64,000 bases of DNA from Nostoc sphaeroides (GCF_003443655.1 NZ_CP031941.1:2103501-2167500); one strand, 5' to 3'; shown: positions 8,967 to 17,399, counted from the first letter of the stretch. Translations and numbers: made by a program. The notes: generated by a model from the sequence alone, not told the origin.

Positions 8967-9683
8967 ATGCAACAGCTATTTCCCGGAGAGGTATTTGCCA
9001 ACACTGCTGATTTTGACACTGGTATTCGCCAACTTTTACCGAGATACGATGAGATGTTGGAAGTAATTACCCGTTGTGTGCCTTCCACAAGTCGGCGGAT
9101 TTTAGAATTAGGTTGTGGTACAGGCGAACTTAGTCTCAAGATACTCAATCGCTTTCCAGATGCCCAAGTAATTGCCTTAGATTACTCACCGCGAATGCTG
9201 CAATTTGCCCAAGATAAAATCACAGGCGCAGGATATCAAAAACACTGGACTGGTACACAAGCAGACTTTGGCGACTGGGCAGATAATCCAGAGAAATTTG
9301 ATATTGGTAATAAATTTGATTCCTGCGTGTCATCCTTGGCAATCCACCATCTCCAGGACGAGATGAAATTAAAGTTATTTGGGCGAATTGCTGCTAGCCT
9401 GACTCAAGACGGCTGTTTTTGGAATGCAGACCCTACTTTACCGGAATCACCAGCCTTAGTAGAAGTTTACAAAGCAGCACGAGAAGAATGGTCACTTCAA
9501 CAGGGAATTAATTTAACAGATATTCGCACGAAGCTTGGTGCAACTACCATTCAAGGGTACTCCAGTCAAGACCAGCTAGCTAGCTTAGATGTTCATTTAC
9601 AAATGTTGAGCAAAGCTGGATTTAAAATAGTTGCAGTGCCTTGGAAATATTATGGTCTGGCGGTGTTTGGTGGCTGGCTGTGA
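8967..9683 (+). CDS. Class I SAM-dependent methyltransferase
   Basis: 238 residues from the ATG at 8967; a TTG at 8937 would add ten weakly supported residues. Motif I is RRILELGCGTGELSLKIL (about residues 43-60), then VIALDYSPRMLQFAQDK (acidic ribose-binding motif) and SCVSSLAIHHLQDEMKLKLF, typical of methyltransf_11/25 enzymes. The substrate is unknown. It stands divergent to the MAA genes and 69 bp before a metallopeptidase on the same strand, so it could be co-transcribed with the latter. Confidence 0.78.
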   Translation: MQQLFPGEVFANTADFDTGIRQLLPRYDEMLEVITRCVPSTSRRILELGCGTGELSLKILNRFPDAQVIALDYSPRMLQFAQDKITGAGYQKHWTGTQADFGDWADNPEKFDIGNKFDSCVSSLAIHHLQDEMKLKLFGRIAASLTQDGCFWNADPTLPESPALVEVYKAAREEWSLQQGINLTDIRTKLGATTIQGYSSQDQLASLDVHLQMLSKAGFKIVAVPWKYYGLAVFGGWL

Positions 9684-9752
9684 AAATTTTAGATTTTCGT
9701 TTTTCTGCTCCTTTATTTGCCATCACTTAGTTTCAAAAGGAGAATATCTTGG

Positions 9753-10832
9753 ATGGCTCGAAATAAAAAGAAATCAGCCGGGTTCAAGTATGAGCGATCG
9801 CTACATTCTAGATGCCCTATTTGTTGTATTATCCCACCCCATATACTAAAAAATGTCGTGGAGAATGGCAATCCCCAGCAGCGTACTTGGGCTTTTCATA
9901 CATTAAACATTTCGGCACAATTTCTGGGACGGAGAAACATTGTAGGTAATATCTCCTTTGCACCTTCTCCTGGTGAAAAACGCCGCACCATCTACGATGC
10001 CAAAAATGGGCAACAACTTCCTGGTACGCTGGTGCGTAGTGAGGGAGATCCTCCCAGCACCGATCGCGCAGTGAATGCAGCCTACGATGCGGCGGGTGCT
10101 ACTTATGACTTGTTTTATGAGATGTTCGATCGCAATTCCATCGACGACAAAGGACTACGTTTAGACTCCACCGTGCATTATGGTGACAAATACGACAACG
10201 CCTTTTGGAACGGCGACCAAATGGTTTATGGTGATGGCGACGGAGAAATGTTTCAATGCTTCACGAAATCAATTGATGTGATTGGGCATGAACTAGTTCA
10301 TGGTATAACCCAATATGAAGCGGGTTTACAGTATTATGGCGAACCTGGGGCACTGAATGAATCGTTTTCTGATGTCTTCGGTTCCTTAGTGAAACAAAAG
10401 TCCAAAAATCAGACTGCACAAGATGCAGACTGGCTGATTGGTGAAGGTCTTTTGATACCGACTATCAAAGGTGTTGCCCTGCGATCGCTCAAAGCACCGG
10501 GAACAGCATACAATGACCCAGTATTAGGTAAAGATCCGCAACCAGCCCATATAAAAGATAAATATACTGGTACTGATGATAACGGCGGGGTGCATATCAA
10601 CTCAGGAATCCCTAACCATGCCTTTTATTTAGCGGCTGTTGAGATTGGTGGTTATGCTTGGGAAACAGTTGGTAAAATTTGGTATATTGCTTTACGCGAT
10701 CGCTTGAATGGCAAAGCAGATTTTAAAAAAGCTGCCAGCGTCACCATTCAAATTGCTGGCGAACTCTACGGTAATGACAGTAATGAGCAAAAAGCTGTGC
10801 AGAACGCTTGGCAAAAGGTAGGAGTTATTTAG
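9753..10832 (+). CDS. M4 (thermolysin/protealysin-type) neutral metallopeptidase
   Basis: 359 residues from the ATG at 9753, chosen because AAAGGAG lies about 10 bases upstream. Zinc site HELVH at residues 179-183 and third ligand E203 in ALNESFSDVFG; a second half ending in DNGGVHINSGIPNHAFYLAA carries the catalytic His region. The N-terminus has a short propeptide with CIIPPHILKNVVENG, the PPxxL-type motif of the short-propeptide (protealysin-like) subgroup, and no signal peptide. It is therefore probably made and matured inside the cell or released by a non-Sec route. Followed by a hairpin array and by an emfourin-like inhibitor gene. Confidence 0.9.
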   Translation: MARNKKKSAGFKYERSLHSRCPICCIIPPHILKNVVENGNPQQRTWAFHTLNISAQFLGRRNIVGNISFAPSPGEKRRTIYDAKNGQQLPGTLVRSEGDPPSTDRAVNAAYDAAGATYDLFYEMFDRNSIDDKGLRLDSTVHYGDKYDNAFWNGDQMVYGDGDGEMFQCFTKSIDVIGHELVHGITQYEAGLQYYGEPGALNESFSDVFGSLVKQKSKNQTAQDADWLIGEGLLIPTIKGVALRSLKAPGTAYNDPVLGKDPQPAHIKDKYTGTDDNGGVHINSGIPNHAFYLAAVEIGGYAWETVGKIWYIALRDRLNGKADFKKAASVTIQIAGELYGNDSNEQKAVQNAWQKVGVI

Positions 10833-10837
10833 AGTTA

Positions 10838-10995
10838 GTAGAGACGCGATAAATCGCGTCTGTACAAGAGTTTTGAGTAGAGACGCGATTAATCGCATCT
10901 GTACAAGAGTTTTGAGTAGAGACGCGATTAATCGCGTCTGTACAGGAGTTTTGAGTAGAGACGCGATAAATCGCGTCTGTACAGGAGTTTTGAGT
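10838..10995. repeat. Four tandem 39-bp units, each a GAGACGCGATAAATCGCGTC hairpin, between protease and inhibitor genes
   Basis: Units start at 10838, 10877, 10916 and 10955, an exact 39-bp period. Each contains a palindrome GACGCGATtAATCGCGTC (A or T in the centre) followed by a TACARGAGTTTTGA spacer that is the same in each copy. The identical spacers exclude a CRISPR. The array begins 6 bases after the M4 peptidase stop codon and ends about 75 bases before the inhibitor start codon. Confidence 0.88.
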
Positions 10996-11071
10996 TAAAC
11001 TGGGATGTGATAACTATCATCTCCCACTCTTTGTATTTATCCCAATTAAATAACACAACGGAGAGCCAGAA

Positions 11072-11371
11072 ATGCGAGTATCATTTGAACGCACAGGCGG
11101 TTTTGCTGGGATCAGCAAGAAGACAACCGTTGATACAGATACTCTCCCGCCAAATGAAGCCAGCACACTTGCCCGACTGGTAGAAGTTGCTGATTTATTT
11201 AGGCTACCGGAACATATTACTTCACCAAATCAAGAGAGCGATCGCTTTCAGTATAAGTTAACAGTAGAAGATAAAAGTAAGCAGCATACGGTGACTGTCA
11301 GTGAAGCAGCATTGCCAGGAACCTTAAGACCCCTGATTGAATGGTTGCAAAATATATCACAGAAAAGGTAA
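11072..11371 (+). CDS. Emfourin-family proteinaceous inhibitor of M4 peptidase (probable)
   Basis: 99 residues. The N-terminus MRVSFERTGGFAGI (GGFAGI at residues 9-14), a central LVEVADLFRLP and a C-terminal VSEAALPGTLRPLIEWL match the emfourin family, small proteins encoded beside protealysin-like peptidases that bind and inhibit them. Context agrees: it is directly downstream of the M4 gene on the same strand. Start supported by GGAG about 10 bases upstream. Assignment from motif recall plus neighbourhood; no binding data. Confidence 0.78.
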   Translation: MRVSFERTGGFAGISKKTTVDTDTLPPNEASTLARLVEVADLFRLPEHITSPNQESDRFQYKLTVEDKSKQHTVTVSEAALPGTLRPLIEWLQNISQKR

Positions 11372-11397
11372 TTTGCTAAATTAACAAATAAAATTAA

Positions 11398-11604
11398 ATG
11401 CCTAATGAGAAACATATAAACCAATACAGTTCAGATAAGACCAAAACACTTGTAGAGACGGCGATTTATCGCGTCTCGAAAACTCACAATTTTGTACAAT
11501 TAGCCATTGAAAAAGTCAGATTTCTTCCTAGAGATAAAGAATATCTGATCAAACCAGAAACTACAGTTAAACACTTTGATGTCATGCTAGACGATCGCAA
11601 ATAA
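11398..11604 (+). other. Chimeric short ORF partly made of dispersed repeats
   Basis: 68-codon open frame. The first part (about codons 8-30) is encoded by the MITE end CCAATACAGTTCAGATAAG (11419-11437) and by the GAGACGGCGATTTATCGCGTC repeat (11456-11476). Only the last ~35 codons, ending LPRDKEYLIKPETTVKHFD, look like ordinary protein. Either a gene tail captured by a repeat insertion or an accidental frame. No function proposed. Confidence 0.3.
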
Positions 11605-11624
11605 TTTTAGATCAAAATGTAGCG

Positions 11625-11905
11625 ACTGTCTGCGCGTAACATGGAAACATGAAGGCAGAAATCGCTACAGACTGCGCGTAACACCGAAACATGAAGGCAG
11701 AAATCGCTACAGACTGCGCGTAACACCGAAACGTGAAGACGGAAGTTGCTACAGAGAAGGCAGAAGTTGCTACAGCCTGCGCGTAACACGGAAATGTGAA
11801 GACGAAAGCTCTTACAGTGAAGACGGAAGTTGCTACAGACTGCGCGTAACACCGAAACGTGAAGGCAGAAGCTCTTACAGTGAAGACGGAAGTTGCTACA
11901 GGGTA
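11625..11905. repeat. Minisatellite built from two 21-bp modules
   Basis: The gap between 11605 and 12005 holds an array of two alternating 21-bp words: ACTGCGCGTAACACCGAAACG and TGAAGGCAGAAATCGCTACAG (variants with GACGGAAGTTG or GCTCTTACAG). Order and number of the two words vary (42-bp composite units with extra second words). The total period is a multiple of three, so the minus strand stays open (11607-11852) with a 14-residue repeat (LRAVCSDFCLHVSV), but that frame has no credible start or context. Confidence 0.85.
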
Positions 11906-12005
11906 GACAGAAACAGTATTCCCCTAGTAGTAATTATGTTAAATGTTAAGCGATCATAAAAAACCGGAGTCTTCTACAGTATTTTTCACGTCAATTATTG
12001 CGTGC

Positions 12006-13496
12006 TTACGAATAGTAGGAGCGTTTTAAATAACGTCCAGTAGGTGAACCTAGAACTTGTCCTTTGTTATAAATCAGATTTCCCCGCAAAAAGGTACTCT
12101 TCACCCGTCCGGTTAACTCGGCTCCTTCAAAGGGTGTATAACCTTGTTGTGATTCCGACTCAGCAGCACGTACCACAAAAATTTCATTTGGATCTACTAA
12201 CACCAAATCAGCATCATAACCAATAGCAATATCACCTTTTTCTAACAAACCAAAACGCCGCGATGGGTTCCAAGATAGCAATTTGGCCATGTGATTGTAA
12301 GACATCCCCCGCCTACTCCCTTCACTAAATAAACCAGAAAGTAAATATTCTGTACCGCCAAAACCAGACTTTGCTAACCAAATGTTATTCGGGTCTTTAG
12401 TACTTCTTTTTTGTTCAGCAGAACAACAAGCATGGTCACTAACTATCCAATCTACTTGATTGTTGAGTACTGCTTGCCATAAGTATTCTACATCGGCACG
12501 GGGACGAATAGGAGGGTTGACTTTTGCCCAAATTGTATTAGGAGTATCGACATCTAATAACAAATGTCCGATAGTAACTTCTCGCCGAAAGTTGATATGA
12601 GGAAAAGCAGTTTGCATAGTCAAAGCTGCTTCCATTGCTTTACGCGAACTTAGGTGCAACAAATTGATATTTGCACAGTTAGTCTCATGCGCCAAATAAG
12701 AAGCAATGCAAATTGCTAAACCTTCGGAATGAGGTGGACGTGCTGCACTGTAAGCGTGTAATCCACTAAGACTAGAATCGTTTTCAACTATTTTGGTGTA
12801 GGCGTTGAGAATTTCTGCAACTTCGCAATGCAAACTCAAGCTGATAGTATCTCGCGCTTCTGGATGCTTTTCCATCAAGCGAGTTAAACCACGCATAATA
12901 AATTCAAAATGAGCGAAATCGTACCGTTCCTCTTTATTAATCATCAAAAAGAGGTTTTGCTGGTCTGACAAACCATGCAACCCATAGCCGCCATAAAACA
13001 TGAAGATTTTAAACGAAGAAACACCATATTCTTCAAACAATAAAGGTATTTCATCGATATGCTGGCTAGCTATAGGTGCGATGTGATAGCTGTAATCTAC
13101 AAAAAAATTACCTGCGGATAAAGCCAAGACCTCTGGAAAAAAATCACGGTAGGAGCCACCTTTGTTAAGATAATACTGCCCTGTACGGATGTAATTTAAG
13201 CTGGTAGTCACGCCTCCCATTGCGGCTGCTTTGGTTTCAGTTACAGCATCTTTGTCCAGAGGTTGATAGATACCGATGTGCATGTGGGCATCCACGACCC
13301 CAGGAAAGCCTAACAGGTTTTTGCCATCAAATACCTCTTTAGCTGTGTCTGGGCTAATATTAGGGGCAATCTGAGCAAACTTTCCATCCTTAATGCCTAA
13401 ATCAAGTAGTTCGATTGCATCCTGATGGGGACGAACTACCCGCACATTTTTGATAATTTTATCTAATACGGGAGTTTCAGACACAGTAGACCTCAC
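12006..13496 (-). CDS. Dihydroorotase/hydantoinase-family amidohydrolase
   Basis: 496 residues, cyclic amidohydrolase of the hydantoinase/dihydropyrimidinase/allantoinase group, which opens cyclic amide rings. Binuclear metal site: HxH in VVDAHMHIGIY (about residues 69-75), the lysine that is carbamylated in the family in SSFKIFMFYGG, His in SLHCEVAEI and NLLHLSSRK, and Asp in WIVSDHACC. Longer than bacterial dihydroorotase and close to D-hydantoinase length. The substrate is not deducible. Nearby genes encode a racemase/decarboxylase-fold protein and a double cupin, so it may act on a non-pyrimidine compound. Confidence 0.8.
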   Translation of the reverse strand: MRSTVSETPVLDKIIKNVRVVRPHQDAIELLDLGIKDGKFAQIAPNISPDTAKEVFDGKNLLGFPGVVDAHMHIGIYQPLDKDAVTETKAAAMGGVTTSLNYIRTGQYYLNKGGSYRDFFPEVLALSAGNFFVDYSYHIAPIASQHIDEIPLLFEEYGVSSFKIFMFYGGYGLHGLSDQQNLFLMINKEERYDFAHFEFIMRGLTRLMEKHPEARDTISLSLHCEVAEILNAYTKIVENDSSLSGLHAYSAARPPHSEGLAICIASYLAHETNCANINLLHLSSRKAMEAALTMQTAFPHINFRREVTIGHLLLDVDTPNTIWAKVNPPIRPRADVEYLWQAVLNNQVDWIVSDHACCSAEQKRSTKDPNNIWLAKSGFGGTEYLLSGLFSEGSRRGMSYNHMAKLLSWNPSRRFGLLEKGDIAIGYDADLVLVDPNEIFVVRAAESESQQGYTPFEGAELTGRVKSTFLRGNLIYNKGQVLGSPTGRYLKRSYYS

Positions 13497-13601
13497 ACTA
13501 AAATGAGTTTAGTCAGGAATTCCAACATCGAATCGGGACGAAGACCAAATCCCATCATTATATAACGGTTTTTTATGAAATCATCTTCAGGAGAAAAGAC
13601 A

Positions 13602-14396
13602 ATGGAAAGTTTTAATGAATATCATATAGACCCAAATGAATTTACTTTTCTCAAAAGTTTTGAAGATAACTGGCAAGTGATTAGAGATGAATTTACACAC
13701 TTTATTAAGAATGCGTCTAATGATGAGTTAAAGTTAACTTATGATATTTTGGGGACTAAAAGTCAAACAATTAAAACCAAGGGTGATGCAAAATACAGTG
13801 CTTTTGGTATTTTATTTCAAGGTATGTTTATTGAAAAATATATTCAGGCGCATCAAATACAATATCCTGATTATGGGCCAGATGATGCATCACAAAAAGC
13901 ACTTAAATTAAGAGAAAAATATTTTCCAAGTTTGGCTAAAGTAATAGAAAAAGTCAACTTTAGCGATGATGAAATCATCAGAAATGTGTATTTTGGAACA
14001 TTCCATCCAGGCTTGGATATCAAACTGCATGTAAACTATAACCCTCATACAAATCGTGGCTATTTAGGATTAATCGTGCCAGAGGGAGATGTGGCTATGA
14101 AAATATGCCATGAGCAACTTTATTGGCATGAAGGAAAATTCCTAGTTTTAGATCATAGCTATCCACATTGTCCACATAATTACACTAATTATGATAGAAC
14201 TGTCTTGGTTGTAGACTTTTTTAAACCGGATAAACCTAGAGATGAAGTTATCCAATTTGAAAAAGAGCAAGTTACACAAAGGATGCAAGATAATCCTTAC
14301 AGCTTAGGTGTTTTTGGTAAAAGCGATAAAGCTAAAGTAGAAGATTTTATCAAGTATGGTTTAGCTCATCAATTAGAATGGGATAAAGCTTTATAA
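13602..14396 (+). CDS. Aspartyl/asparaginyl beta-hydroxylase (AspH)-fold protein with altered iron site
   Basis: 264 residues from ATG 13602, supported by AGGAG 8 bases upstream; an earlier ATG at 13575 would overlap this site. The C-terminal half follows the AspH/lipid A hydroxylase pattern: FHPGLDIKLH, NRGYLGLIVPEG, YWHEGKFLVLDHSYPHCPHN and RTVLVVDFFKP. Aligned by eye without gaps to human AspH, the first iron-binding His (RMHLGL) is a Tyr here (RGYLGL), while the second (FEHEV) is kept as YPHCP. It may use another His or may not be an Fe/2-oxoglutarate oxygenase. Divergent from the amidohydrolase gene. Confidence 0.72.
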   Translation: MESFNEYHIDPNEFTFLKSFEDNWQVIRDEFTHFIKNASNDELKLTYDILGTKSQTIKTKGDAKYSAFGILFQGMFIEKYIQAHQIQYPDYGPDDASQKALKLREKYFPSLAKVIEKVNFSDDEIIRNVYFGTFHPGLDIKLHVNYNPHTNRGYLGLIVPEGDVAMKICHEQLYWHEGKFLVLDHSYPHCPHNYTNYDRTVLVVDFFKPDKPRDEVIQFEKEQVTQRMQDNPYSLGVFGKSDKAKVEDFIKYGLAHQLEWDKAL

Positions 14397-14443
14397 GCTT
14401 AATTATGATCTTCAAACTGGCTGGGAAAGATAATTCGCCATTT

Positions 14444-15187
14444 TCAAAATTCTCTCAAGAGTCTCCCACACCCGTACACTTGATCGTGGATGTCGTTATG
14501 TCGTAAGGCATACCACCAGGTTGCCGCATTGATGGCAATGACCGGCTTTCCGAGCCACCGCTCCGCTTCGTCAGCCAGCCGGAGCATACTCAAATTGGTA
14601 CCCATCTGCACGATCGCGTCTACGTCATCACCATCGAGTTCCTGAAGATAGTTGCGAAGAGTATTTTCGGAGACTTCAGCGATCGCTATTGCAGTGGGGC
14701 AACGTAGTCCTTTGAGCCGCACGACCTCCACCCCAATGTCACTGAAGAAGCGGCGTAACTTCTCGTCAGCCACAGCTTGATAAGGATTGATGACTGCGAT
14801 CTTCTTTAGTTTGAACGCTTCCAGAGCTTCCTGACATGCCGAAGCGCCGGTAGCCACTTGCAGACCAGTATAATCCTCAAGCCGTTTGATGAAAGCTTTA
14901 TTCCCTTCGATTCCTCCCCAAAAAGTCTCGGCACTCATTGCCATAATTAGGTAGTCGATGCCTGCCGTCATCACGCGATCGACTGCGAAGAGAATTTCGT
15001 TGTCGATCTGCTCCAAAATACGCACCATCTTTTCATCGCTACTCAAGTCCTGGTTTCTAACATGAATCCTGGATATGTGGGATGTAACGCCCCGTACCGC
15101 GATCGCGTGAAAATCTGGTTCGACGATCGTGTTTGTGCTAGGCACAAGCACCCCGAATTTTTTTCGCCATCCTAATGCATCTGTCAT
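14444..15187 (-). CDS. Asp/Glu racemase superfamily protein (maleate isomerase/arylmalonate decarboxylase type) without catalytic cysteines
   Basis: 247 residues from ATG 15187 (a GTG at 15217 is an alternative). The N-terminus KFGVLVPSTNTIVEPDFHA is the signature of the maleate cis-trans isomerase/arylmalonate decarboxylase branch. The C-terminus PVIAINAATWWYALR plus GCGRLL matches arylmalonate decarboxylase in layout. Both positions that carry nucleophilic Cys in this superfamily look replaced: IMAMSAETFWGG and IVQMGTNLSML. It follows the double cupin gene by 37-67 bp on the same strand, so they form an operon. The reaction is unknown; a non-cysteine lyase or a binding role is possible. Confidence 0.7.
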   Translation of the reverse strand: MTDALGWRKKFGVLVPSTNTIVEPDFHAIAVRGVTSHISRIHVRNQDLSSDEKMVRILEQIDNEILFAVDRVMTAGIDYLIMAMSAETFWGGIEGNKAFIKRLEDYTGLQVATGASACQEALEAFKLKKIAVINPYQAVADEKLRRFFSDIGVEVVRLKGLRCPTAIAIAEVSENTLRNYLQELDGDDVDAIVQMGTNLSMLRLADEAERWLGKPVIAINAATWWYALRHNDIHDQVYGCGRLLREF

Positions 15188-15254
15188 TGTTGAATACCCG
15201 TGGATACCGCTTATCACCTAATTACTTACCCTAATCTGCTTTGCTAGTTGTGTT

Positions 15255-16169
15255 TCAGGAGTGGGATTTGTCGCGATCGAGTGCAGCCTGGAGACGTATC
15301 TCATCTTGCTGAGTAATATCTGGGTTATGCAGTATCCAATAACAATCTAGGCGGTCATTGGTGCGAAACAGAAGTAATGCTCCACTTTCTGTCCAGAACG
15401 GGCCGTGTGGAATATGTGCTGGTCGCCAGTAATAGCCGTCTTTGCACATTGCTGTATAGCGTCTATTAAAAGGATCATCGTTCATAGACCAATGCCCAAG
15501 CACATCTCCACTGATGACATACGCCTCCTCAGTAGTAGGATGACCAGCATAGAAATTGCCTTCAATCCACATAGGTACTAAGCCTAGAATCCATGTGGCG
15601 CGTCCGGTTTTTTTATTGGTATACAGGCTTTTACGTGCTGAACCAGGAGGTAAAAAGGTTGTGCTTTCCCATTTCATGGCGTGGAGTTCTTGCAAGGGAA
15701 CAAATTCAGTCATCCGTTCATGGGTCTGCATATTCACATGATATACAGAAGTTTCCGGGATTTGCTCAAGGCTTGCGTAGTCTTCTGTCATGTAAGTAGG
15801 GGTAGCATTTGGCATCCACAAGATAATGGTGTCTTCTTCCGTTTTCCAAGGGCCAGTAGGTATGCCAGCTGGGATGAAAGAGTAACTGAGATTGCGTAGT
15901 CTAAACCCACCCTGGCAAAGTGCGCCGGTTAGCACAAAAATTTCCACATCGGTAGTGAAATGACCGATTGGCGCCTTCCAACCCTTTTTCAGGACGACTC
16001 GCTGTGTAGATTCACCTGTACTTTCATTGAGAGATAGAACCTGAGCATTACTGTGTTCACCAGTAATAAAGTTTTTCACATTAAAAGGCACTTGTGGAAA
16101 GTTAAGAACTGAGTTAAGTGATTCTTCAGTTTCTACATGTTTACGCCCTGCCGAGGTGTTATTGTTCAT
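15255..16169 (-). CDS. Double-cupin protein (DUF4437-like)
   Basis: 304 residues with two cupin-like halves: first GHFTTDVEIFVLTGALCQGGFRL (about residues 95-118) with SFIPAGIPTGPW, second EGNFYAGHPTTEEAYVISGD (about 208-227) with YYWRPAHIPHGPFW. His and Glu residues in each half could bind a metal. Such bicupins act as dioxygenases, isomerases or sugar-binding proteins; the exact role is unknown. First gene of a two-gene unit with the racemase-fold protein. ATG at 16169; cytosolic, no signal peptide. Confidence 0.65.
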   Translation of the reverse strand: MNNNTSAGRKHVETEESLNSVLNFPQVPFNVKNFITGEHSNAQVLSLNESTGESTQRVVLKKGWKAPIGHFTTDVEIFVLTGALCQGGFRLRNLSYSFIPAGIPTGPWKTEEDTIILWMPNATPTYMTEDYASLEQIPETSVYHVNMQTHERMTEFVPLQELHAMKWESTTFLPPGSARKSLYTNKKTGRATWILGLVPMWIEGNFYAGHPTTEEAYVISGDVLGHWSMNDDPFNRRYTAMCKDGYYWRPAHIPHGPFWTESGALLLFRTNDRLDCYWILHNPDITQQDEIRLQAALDRDKSHS

Positions 16170-16473
16170 TTTAATACCTATGTCTGTGTGTGTAAGATTA
16201 ACATTATTATGGGAACTCCAAAAAATAAATTATTCCACATTAAAGTCGTTGACTGTTGACTGTTGACTGTTGACTGAAAACTCGTGAACCGTCAACGGTC
16301 AACAGTGAACAATAGCAATGGAATATTTTTTTACTTGGAAGTCCCTATCGAGATGAGATTTTATTGTTTTTATGTCCTTTAACCATATCTATTTTCTGCA
16401 TCTACTAACTTGGCAAAGTAGTTGTGATATTTTAAGTAACACAGTATTAATTTATATGTAGTCGGGGGTGAAA
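16170..16473. repeat. Intergenic region with heptamer tandem repeats
   Basis: TGTTGAC/TTGACTG heptamers repeated three to four times at about 16252-16277, followed by their inverted form (GTCAACGGTCAACAGTGAAC, 16288-16310), an STRR-type structure. The rest is AT-rich promoter DNA for the divergent cupin and NTF2-like genes. Confidence 0.6.
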
Positions 16474-16872
16474 ATGACACAATATTCAGAAAATACTTTA
16501 AAAGTTGCTCAACAGGCATTTGAGAATCTGACGCATGGGATGGCAACAGGAGAGTGGGAACCGTTATTAGATATGCTCACAGAAGATTTTACCCTTTGGT
16601 TTCCTATGGCAAAATTCCACGGGTTGAATGTGGGGAAAGAACGAGCTAGAGAATTTTTTGAGTACGTTTCTGAATCCTTCAATCCTGGTTTAAAACTAGC
16701 TGGTCTAGACCGTGTTACGAGCAATGAAACAACGGCTGTCTTTGAGTTTCGGGATGAGGGGCTTTTGTTCGGACAGCCTTACAAAAATCGGGTAGCAGTT
16801 TCTTTTGATGTGCGTGGAGACAAAATTTGCGGCTACAGAGAATACTTTGGCAGCGATGGAAAATCCTATTAA
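16474..16872 (+). CDS. NTF2-like/SnoaL-type small protein
   Basis: 132 residues from ATG 16474 with a G-rich Shine-Dalgarno (GGGGG) just upstream; a GTG two codons earlier is also possible. Pattern AFENLTHGMATGEWEPLLDMLTEDFTLWFP, then VTSNETTAVFEFRDEGLL and NRVAVSFDVRGDKICGYREYF, is that of the cone-shaped NTF2/ketosteroid isomerase/SnoaL fold. Such proteins isomerise or cyclise small molecules or only bind them. It lies divergently next to the cupin-racemase unit and could belong to the same pathway, but that is inference. Confidence 0.65.
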   Translation: MTQYSENTLKVAQQAFENLTHGMATGEWEPLLDMLTEDFTLWFPMAKFHGLNVGKERAREFFEYVSESFNPGLKLAGLDRVTSNETTAVFEFRDEGLLFGQPYKNRVAVSFDVRGDKICGYREYFGSDGKSY

Positions 16873-16922
16873 ATAATTCGTAATTATGAATTATGAATTA
16901 TGAATTATTTAATTTAGTTTTG

Positions 16923-17399
16923 TTAGTTATTCTCAGGGTTGAGTTCGCTGATTTCTCTGCATTTAGCCTCTGCGGCTTGATATGCTGCCAAGTATTCTTG
17001 GCCACCCAACATCACATCACCGTAATATTCATAAGGTGGATCACCATAGATTGGTAATGGATCATCTTCTGGATAATCTTCTTTCGATTCTTCAATGATG
17101 GCTTTCAGTTTTTTAACACTCAGCCTTTGTGCTGCAAAATACCAGAGTTCTTGGGGATTTTTGTTTAGGTGCGGTAACGTGGGATCGACAATGCGGACAT
17201 CGGAGGCGTCGCCTATCTCAATCCAACTGTGTTCAATCGGTTTGTATGGTTTCCCTGCAAAAGCTAAAAATCCCTGAATATATCTTGCTCCCTCAGTGGA
17301 TAATGCTGCTTTGTAAGCATTATCAAACGGAGTGCTAGGTCTGCTGTTTATACTTTCAGCAATTTTGATTGACAGCGTTTCATCCAATAGTTTGTTCAT
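16923..17399 (-). CDS. Conserved hypothetical protein
   Basis: 158 residues from ATG 17399 (an upstream TTG at 17408 is less likely). Soluble and acidic, with ARYIQGFLAFAGKPYKPIEHSW and IVDPTLPHLNKNPQELWYFAAQ, and an acidic/proline stretch DYPEDDPLPIYGDPPYEYYGD. No catalytic motif that I recognise. Convergent with the NTF2-like gene; isolated otherwise. Confidence 0.55.
   Translation of the reverse strand: MNKLLDETLSIKIAESINSRPSTPFDNAYKAALSTEGARYIQGFLAFAGKPYKPIEHSWIEIGDASDVRIVDPTLPHLNKNPQELWYFAAQRLSVKKLKAIIEESKEDYPEDDPLPIYGDPPYEYYGDVMLGGQEYLAAYQAAEAKCREISELNPENN

Noticed and set aside
10838-10995. Regular 39-bp array considered as a CRISPR
   Set aside because: All parts of the unit, including the would-be spacer, are the same in each copy and no cas genes are present.
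11607-11852. Minus-strand ORF with 14-residue repeats
   Set aside because: Product of the 21-bp minisatellite; Cys-rich repeat frame without start signal or protein-like composition.
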